Positions 59,457 to 64,000 of a DNA stretch of 64,000 bases are shown piece after piece. The notes beneath the pieces are model-generated. The model was not told where the DNA came from. It saw only the letters and a program-made list of their open reading frames with translations, and ran no database searches. The stretch lies in NCBI GenBank assembly GCA_024636345.1, contig JAGXHG010000036.1:1-64000 (forward strand). Reading direction: 5' to 3'. This stretch comes from Desulfobulbaceae bacterium. Lineage in GTDB: Bacteria; Desulfobacterota; Desulfobulbia; Desulfobulbales; Desulfocapsaceae. The translations under genes were made by a program, and so were the position numbers. Every line of letters starts with the position of its first letter. The stretch's first letter is position 1.

Positions 59457-62400
59457 TTACTTACCCCATTTTTTACGGGAAGGAGCAATGAGTGGTTTCT
59501 TCTTGAAAGATAGGGCTGGATAACCAAGAATTTCCTCTGTTTTTTTAGAAAATTCATAACATGGCCTGATGGTGAGATCCTTGAGAATCTCAACGTCGAC
59601 CTCACCGCGCCCTGGGAAATGCAGGGTGATCAGCAGGGGACAGGTTCCATGAAACTGGTAGCATGTTTTTTTCAGTGCCTCCAGTCGTTGTCGATTGATG
59701 ATTGCGGTCTTCAGTTCCAACTTGATGGATTCGGTATATTTTTCCCGGGCCTCAGGAAGAAGGTCGATGGACTCGGCGATGATCTTGGCACCTCGTTCGT
59801 CTTTCTGCACTGTCCCTTGGATGATCACTGCCTCTGTTGAGGATAGCAGGTTGTGGGTGCGGGCATAGGTGTCGGGGAAAACCACCACCTCCACCGAATC
59901 GAGAACATCTTCAAGAGTAATAAAGGCCATGGAATCGCCTTTTTTGCTCTTCAGCAGTTTACAGGTACGGATAAGGCCGCCAACACGGACAGGTTGTTCA
60001 TCTCCCCATTCCGCCAGTTTGCCTATGTCGGTATCAACAACAGTTCTGATCTCATGGATGGCATCATCCAGCGGGTGACCGGTGATGTAAAAACCCACGG
60101 TCTCTTTTTCAAAGGCTAGTCGTTCCAGTTCACTCCACTCTGGAATATCAGGAAGAGGAATGGTAATAATTTCTTTTTGAGTGGTACCAGGTGTAAGATC
60201 AAAAAGAGACATCTGGCCGCTCTGACGATCTCGCTGAGCCGCTTTGGCCTGTTCCATTGCCTGGGGTAGAATGGTGTTGAGTTGAGAGCGTTTACATCCC
60301 AGCGAATCAAAAGAGCCTGCCTTGATCAGGCTTTCAATAACTCTGGAGTTGACCCGCCGTGAATCAATCCGGTTACAGAAATCTTCCAGCGAGGTATATT
60401 TTCCTCCCTCCGCTCTCTCTTGAATGATGGATTCCAGAGCGGCGCCCCCGACATTTTTGACCGCGGCCAGACCAAAGCGGATACGGTCATCAGTCACGTT
60501 AAAGTCATAAAGTGATTCATTTATATCGGGTGGCAGCACATCGATCTGATGTTCCCGGCACTCGTTGATATAAAGGACGATCTTGTCCGTGTTGTTCATG
60601 TCGCAGGAAAGAAGGGCGGCCATGAACTGGGCTGGGTGATGGGCCTTGAGATAGGCAGTCTGATAGCAGATCAGGGCATAGGCGGCAGAGTGAGATTTAT
60701 TGAAGCCATAGCCTGCAAACTTAGCCATCAGGTCAAAGACATATTCGGCCTTGTCTTCCGGGATATTATTCTGTTTGGCCCCGGCCATGAATTTAACCTT
60801 CTCCTTGTCCATGACCTCTGAGATCTTCTTGCCCATGGCCCGCCGGAGGTTGTCGGCATCTCCTAAAGAGTAACTGGCCAGGATATTGGAGATCTGCATG
60901 ACCTGTTCCTGATAGACAATAACTCCATAGGTCTCCTCCAGGACTGATTTAAGCTGAGGCAGGGGATAATTGGCAGTGGCGCGACCGTGCTTGGTTTCCA
61001 CAAAATCATCCACCATTCCCGAGTCAAGGGGGCCGGGACGATATAGGGCGACGAGGGCAATCAGGTCACTGAACTGTTCAGGGGCCATCTTGACCAGCAG
61101 CTCCCGCATGCCGGAGCTCTCCAGTTGAAAGACCCCCAGGGCATCTCCCTTGCAGAGCAGAGCATAAGTCTTGAGGTCATCAATGGGTATGGCATCGATG
61201 TCAAGATCCGTGCCGATGTCGGCCTTGATATGTTTGAGTGCCTTGTCAATAACGGTAAGGGTCTTGAGGCCGAGAAAATCAAACTTGATCAGCCCGGTCA
61301 TCTCGGTATGCTTCATGTCATACTGGGTCAGGGTCTCACCCTCTTTTCCCTTACAGGTGGGCAGAAATTCCACCATGGGCTGGGGAGAGACGACAACGCC
61401 GGCCGCGTGTGTTGATGTGTGCCGGGCAAGTCCCTCCAGAGACTGGGCCACACGCAACAGTTCGGCAATCTGGGGATTTTTGTTGGCGGCATCCTGAAGG
61501 CGCGGTTCCTCTGCAAAGGCCTTCTTGAGCGTCATCTTCAACTGTTCAGGGACGAGCTTGGCGATTTTGTCCACTTCACCAAAAGGGATATCCATAGCCC
61601 GGCCCACGTCGCGGATTACCCCACGTGCCTTCATGGTGCCGTAGGTCAGGATTTGAGCGACATGATCGGCACCGCCATATTTGTTCTGTACGTATTTTAT
61701 CACCTCTCCACGCCGTTCCTGACAGAAGTCCACGTCAAAGTCAGGCATTCCTTTTCGCTCGATATTAAGAAAACGTTCGAAGAGGAGGCCGTAGGGGATG
61801 GGGTCGATATTGGTGATCCGCATGCAGTAGGCGGCAAGACTTCCTGCCCCGGATCCACGGCCCGGTCCTACTGGAATACCCTGATCTTTGGCCCAGTTGA
61901 TGAAATCAGCAACGATGAGAAAATAACCGGGAAAACCCATGGTGTTGATCACATTAATTTCCGTGGTCAACCGATCTTTATACTGTTTTTCGGTCCCAGG
62001 GTTAAATGTCCCGATCTTGCGCATGGCCGCGAAGCGATCTTTCAACCCTTCCCAGCAGGCTGTGGCGAACATGGATTCAAGGGTCTCGCCTTCAACTACT
62101 GGAAAAATAGGGAAGTAGTAGTCACCAAAACAAATTTCGAGATTACAGCGCTCGGCAATCTCGATGGTTGTGGCAATGGCCTCCGGAGTATGCTTGAAAT
62201 TATTTTTCATCTCCTCTGGAGATTTAAAATAAAATTCGTCAGTGGAAAATTTAAAACGTTTGGAGTTTGTTATGGTGTTGTTGGTCTGAATGCAGAGGAG
62301 CACATCATGGGCATGGGCCTCATCCTTGTTCAGATAGTGACAGTCATTGGTGGCCACTGTCTTAATCTGAAGTTCTGCCGCCAGTTTTTTCATCCCGTTG

Positions 62401-62948
62401 TTGACCGGGGTCTGCTCAGGGATACCGTTTTCCTGGAGCTCGAAGTAGAGACGGTCGCCAAAGATCTCCTGGAATTCTCTGGCTTTTTCCCGGGCCCCGT
62501 CCATGTCGTTCTGGCCAATGAGCCAGGGAACCTGGCCATGAAGGCAGGCTGTGAGTGCTATAAGGCCTTCGTTATGGGTAGCCAGGGTCTCCATGTCGAT
62601 GCGGGGTTTGTAATAAAACCCCTCAAACTGGGCAATCGCAGCCAATTTCATCAGGTTCTTGTAGCCAGCGATATCCATGGCCAGAAGTACGATATGAAAA
62701 TGACCCTTTTCCTGTTCTGTCCGGTTGCCTGGAGCCATGTAGAACTCGCAACCGATGATTGGCTTTATCCCCGCCTTTTTAGCCTTAACGTAGAATTCGA
62801 GTGCACCGTACATGGCGCCGTGATCGGTAATAGCCACGCTGTCCATTCCATATTCCTTGCACTTGTCCAGAAGGTCAGGAATACGGATGGCCCCATCCAG
62901 CAGACTATACTGGGTATGGACGTGGAGATGAACAAATCCGGCGCTCAT
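59457..62948 (-). CDS. dnaE: DNA polymerase III, alpha subunit
   Basis: 1163 aa, normal length for DnaE. PHP domain at the N-terminus (HLHVHTQYSLLDGAIRIPDL, VAITDHGAMYGALEFY); polymerase catalytic Asp residues in GMPDFDVDFCQERRGEVI; VGPGRGSGAGSLAAYC; a C-terminal OB-fold (VRVGGLIRTCKLLKSKKGDS). The main replicative polymerase. The start at 62948 is 2 bp downstream of the pentapeptide-repeat gene's stop, so the two are probably co-transcribed. Confidence 0.96.
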   Translation of the reverse strand: MSAGFVHLHVHTQYSLLDGAIRIPDLLDKCKEYGMDSVAITDHGAMYGALEFYVKAKKAGIKPIIGCEFYMAPGNRTEQEKGHFHIVLLAMDIAGYKNLMKLAAIAQFEGFYYKPRIDMETLATHNEGLIALTACLHGQVPWLIGQNDMDGAREKAREFQEIFGDRLYFELQENGIPEQTPVNNGMKKLAAELQIKTVATNDCHYLNKDEAHAHDVLLCIQTNNTITNSKRFKFSTDEFYFKSPEEMKNNFKHTPEAIATTIEIAERCNLEICFGDYYFPIFPVVEGETLESMFATACWEGLKDRFAAMRKIGTFNPGTEKQYKDRLTTEINVINTMGFPGYFLIVADFINWAKDQGIPVGPGRGSGAGSLAAYCMRITNIDPIPYGLLFERFLNIERKGMPDFDVDFCQERRGEVIKYVQNKYGGADHVAQILTYGTMKARGVIRDVGRAMDIPFGEVDKIAKLVPEQLKMTLKKAFAEEPRLQDAANKNPQIAELLRVAQSLEGLARHTSTHAAGVVVSPQPMVEFLPTCKGKEGETLTQYDMKHTEMTGLIKFDFLGLKTLTVIDKALKHIKADIGTDLDIDAIPIDDLKTYALLCKGDALGVFQLESSGMRELLVKMAPEQFSDLIALVALYRPGPLDSGMVDDFVETKHGRATANYPLPQLKSVLEETYGVIVYQEQVMQISNILASYSLGDADNLRRAMGKKISEVMDKEKVKFMAGAKQNNIPEDKAEYVFDLMAKFAGYGFNKSHSAAYALICYQTAYLKAHHPAQFMAALLSCDMNNTDKIVLYINECREHQIDVLPPDINESLYDFNVTDDRIRFGLAAVKNVGGAALESIIQERAEGGKYTSLEDFCNRIDSRRVNSRVIESLIKAGSFDSLGCKRSQLNTILPQAMEQAKAAQRDRQSGQMSLFDLTPGTTQKEIITIPLPDIPEWSELERLAFEKETVGFYITGHPLDDAIHEIRTVVDTDIGKLAEWGDEQPVRVGGLIRTCKLLKSKKGDSMAFITLEDVLDSVEVVVFPDTYARTHNLLSSTEAVIIQGTVQKDERGAKIIAESIDLLPEAREKYTESIKLELKTAIINRQRLEALKKTCYQFHGTCPLLITLHFPGRGEVDVEILKDLTIRPCYEFSKKTEEILGYPALSFKKKPLIAPSRKKWGK

Positions 62949-62950
62949 TT

Positions 62951-63964
62951 TTATTTCAGGCCTCGCACGCCCTCGAGAAGGGCATTATTTAAGATCATGT
63001 TTTCGGTCTTGGCACCAGTGAGATCAGCCTTGATCAGGTTAGCCCCGCTGAGATCGGCATCTGTGAGATCAGCGCCCTTTAGGTTAGCACCAGGCAGATT
63101 GGAGTTCAAGAGAGTGGCTCCTTTCAGGTTGGCATCTTCAAGGTTGGCACGGCGCAAATTGGCGCGACTCAGGTCGGCTCCTTGGAGATAGGCCCCTTTG
63201 AGATTAGCGCCTATAAGGTCTGCCTGCCGCAGATCGCTTTTTGCCAGATTGCATCCCGGACAGTTTTTGGCCATGGATTTTACGGTGTGCTCCATTTCTT
63301 CATCGGTGGCGACTGGCATTGCTTCCTCGCTCTGCACAGGAGAAGTTGACACTCCTGGATCTTGCTGGGAAGAAACATCCTGTCCCGCGGCCAGGGATTC
63401 TCGAAGATAGGTGGCTTTTTGGGGTGGTTCAGCACTTTGTTGGGGGGGAGAAGGAGGCACGGGAGTAGGCGACGTTTGTCCTGTAGCCAGAGATTCGCGG
63501 AGATATGTATTTTTCTGAGGTGATTTTGGCGGCTTGTACAGATGCGCAGAATCTCCAGTGAGAGATTTGGCATTGTAGGCGAGGGCGCCGCTATTTTGAA
63601 AAAGGGCATAGTTGTTAGTGCCTGTATCTGGATAAACGGCATAACATCGCATCTCGCCGTAATACCAGACCTTGAATTTGAGACAAAGCTGATTCTCACC
63701 ATTAATGTCCCATCCCCCCTTGTCGGTATCGTCTCCGGTTATGGATTCTGCCCGGGCGGTTATACTACCGTCGGGCTGGAAATACATATGGGCATTAAAG
63801 CTCATGGCTTCCATATATAAGGTATTGCCAGAAACCAGAGCAAATATCTGTTTCGCGGTGAGTGGGGTACTGCCCTTGGCAGCCATTTGATTTTGTGTGA
63901 CTGGAGCGCAACCTGCAAGCAAGAGAGTACAGAGAAGAATGAATGGGAAAAGTCGTGATAACAC
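62951..63964 (-). CDS. Pentapeptide-repeat lipoprotein
   Basis: 337 aa. Signal peptide with lipobox LAGC near residue 19. An N-terminal domain of about 120 residues (MYFQPDGSITARAESITGD, CLKFKVWYYGEMRCYAVYP) is followed by a Pro/Gln-rich linker with two copies of an octapeptide-like motif (TYLRESLATGQ, TYLRESLAAGQ). The C-terminal 100 residues have 15-20 A(D/N)LxX pentapeptides (LRQADLIGANLKGAYLQGAD) forming a right-handed quadrilateral helix, with a Cys pair before them (CPGCNLAKSDL). Function unknown; periplasmic or surface-anchored. The remaining 36 bp to the window end hold its SD region only. Confidence 0.85.
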   Translation of the reverse strand: MLSRLFPFILLCTLLLAGCAPVTQNQMAAKGSTPLTAKQIFALVSGNTLYMEAMSFNAHMYFQPDGSITARAESITGDDTDKGGWDINGENQLCLKFKVWYYGEMRCYAVYPDTGTNNYALFQNSGALAYNAKSLTGDSAHLYKPPKSPQKNTYLRESLATGQTSPTPVPPSPPQQSAEPPQKATYLRESLAAGQDVSSQQDPGVSTSPVQSEEAMPVATDEEMEHTVKSMAKNCPGCNLAKSDLRQADLIGANLKGAYLQGADLSRANLRRANLEDANLKGATLLNSNLPGANLKGADLTDADLSGANLIKADLTGAKTENMILNNALLEGVRGLK

Positions 63965-64000
63965 AGCGAACCTCCTTATATGACAACATGTTGAAATGAG

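Noticed and set aside
61419-63191. A 590-codon open frame on the plus strand
   Set aside because: It lies opposite dnaE and the pentapeptide-repeat gene, both clearly real. The pentapeptide repeats create repetitive antisense coding by themselves.

Overview
The window reads as a chromosomal segment from an anaerobic Gram-negative bacterium, most likely a Desulfobacterota member near Desulfobulbales. This placement is inference from gene content: a selenocysteine formate dehydrogenase, sigma54-dependent activators, Mla-type lipid transport, LPS heptose genes, a YcaO-TPR protein and a PEP-synthase regulator. No rRNA, tRNA, CRISPR array or intact insertion sequence was seen. Base composition is mosaic: the kinase block (about 4.66-9.5 kb) and the formate dehydrogenase block (30.4-36.4 kb) look clearly richer in G+C than their neighbours.

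Layout. 0-1.1 kb: the N-terminal part of a TpsB/FhaC outer-membrane transporter, reading out of the window. 1.3-15.3 kb: an envelope/stress region. Two BON-domain genes (1314-2153 and 14637-14948, both minus) each carry a textbook -24/-12 sigma54 promoter, with a pair of tandem palindromic sites about 100 bp upstream in identical arrangement. Between them lie two sigma54 activators with near-identical AAA+/HTH ends (PAS input and receiver input), a hybrid kinase, two outer-membrane proteins and several small stress-type proteins. This is the most coherent regulatory system in the window. 15.5-21.7 kb: a four-gene sensory cassette (PhnD-like binding protein, membrane hybrid kinase, second PhnD-like protein, diguanylate cyclase). 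22.3-25.8 kb: an Mla-type phospholipid transport operon behind a strong sigma70-like promoter. 25.8-30.1 kb: a CNNM/CBS protein, leucyl aminopeptidase and fructose-1,6-bisphosphatase.

30.4-36.7 kb: a G+C-rich operon for a selenocysteine formate dehydrogenase, an iron-sulfur subunit, a flavin/NAD(P) subunit and a RACo-like corrinoid activator. 37.1-42 kb: a GH17-GT2 beta-glucan synthase-like protein and leuCD. 42-53.8 kb: a YejA-like binding protein, tsaE, a tandem pair of degenerate EAL-HDOD proteins, a YcaO-TPR protein, heptosyltransferase, gmhB, a DUF3352-like protein and thiL. 53.8-64 kb, minus strand: dCMP deaminase, an SBP-3 lipoprotein, an alpha/beta hydrolase, a PpsR-type regulator, a second diguanylate cyclase, dnaE and a pentapeptide-repeat lipoprotein.

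Themes. Cyclic-di-GMP and surface control recur (two diguanylate cyclases, two EAL-HDOD proteins, a glucan synthase). Three otherwise normal genes (hybrid kinase, mlaE, formate dehydrogenase Fe-S subunit) are each broken by what looks like one missing G, which points to sequencing or assembly error at least as much as to real pseudogenes. Five copies of a short imperfect inverted repeat lie in intergenic regions.
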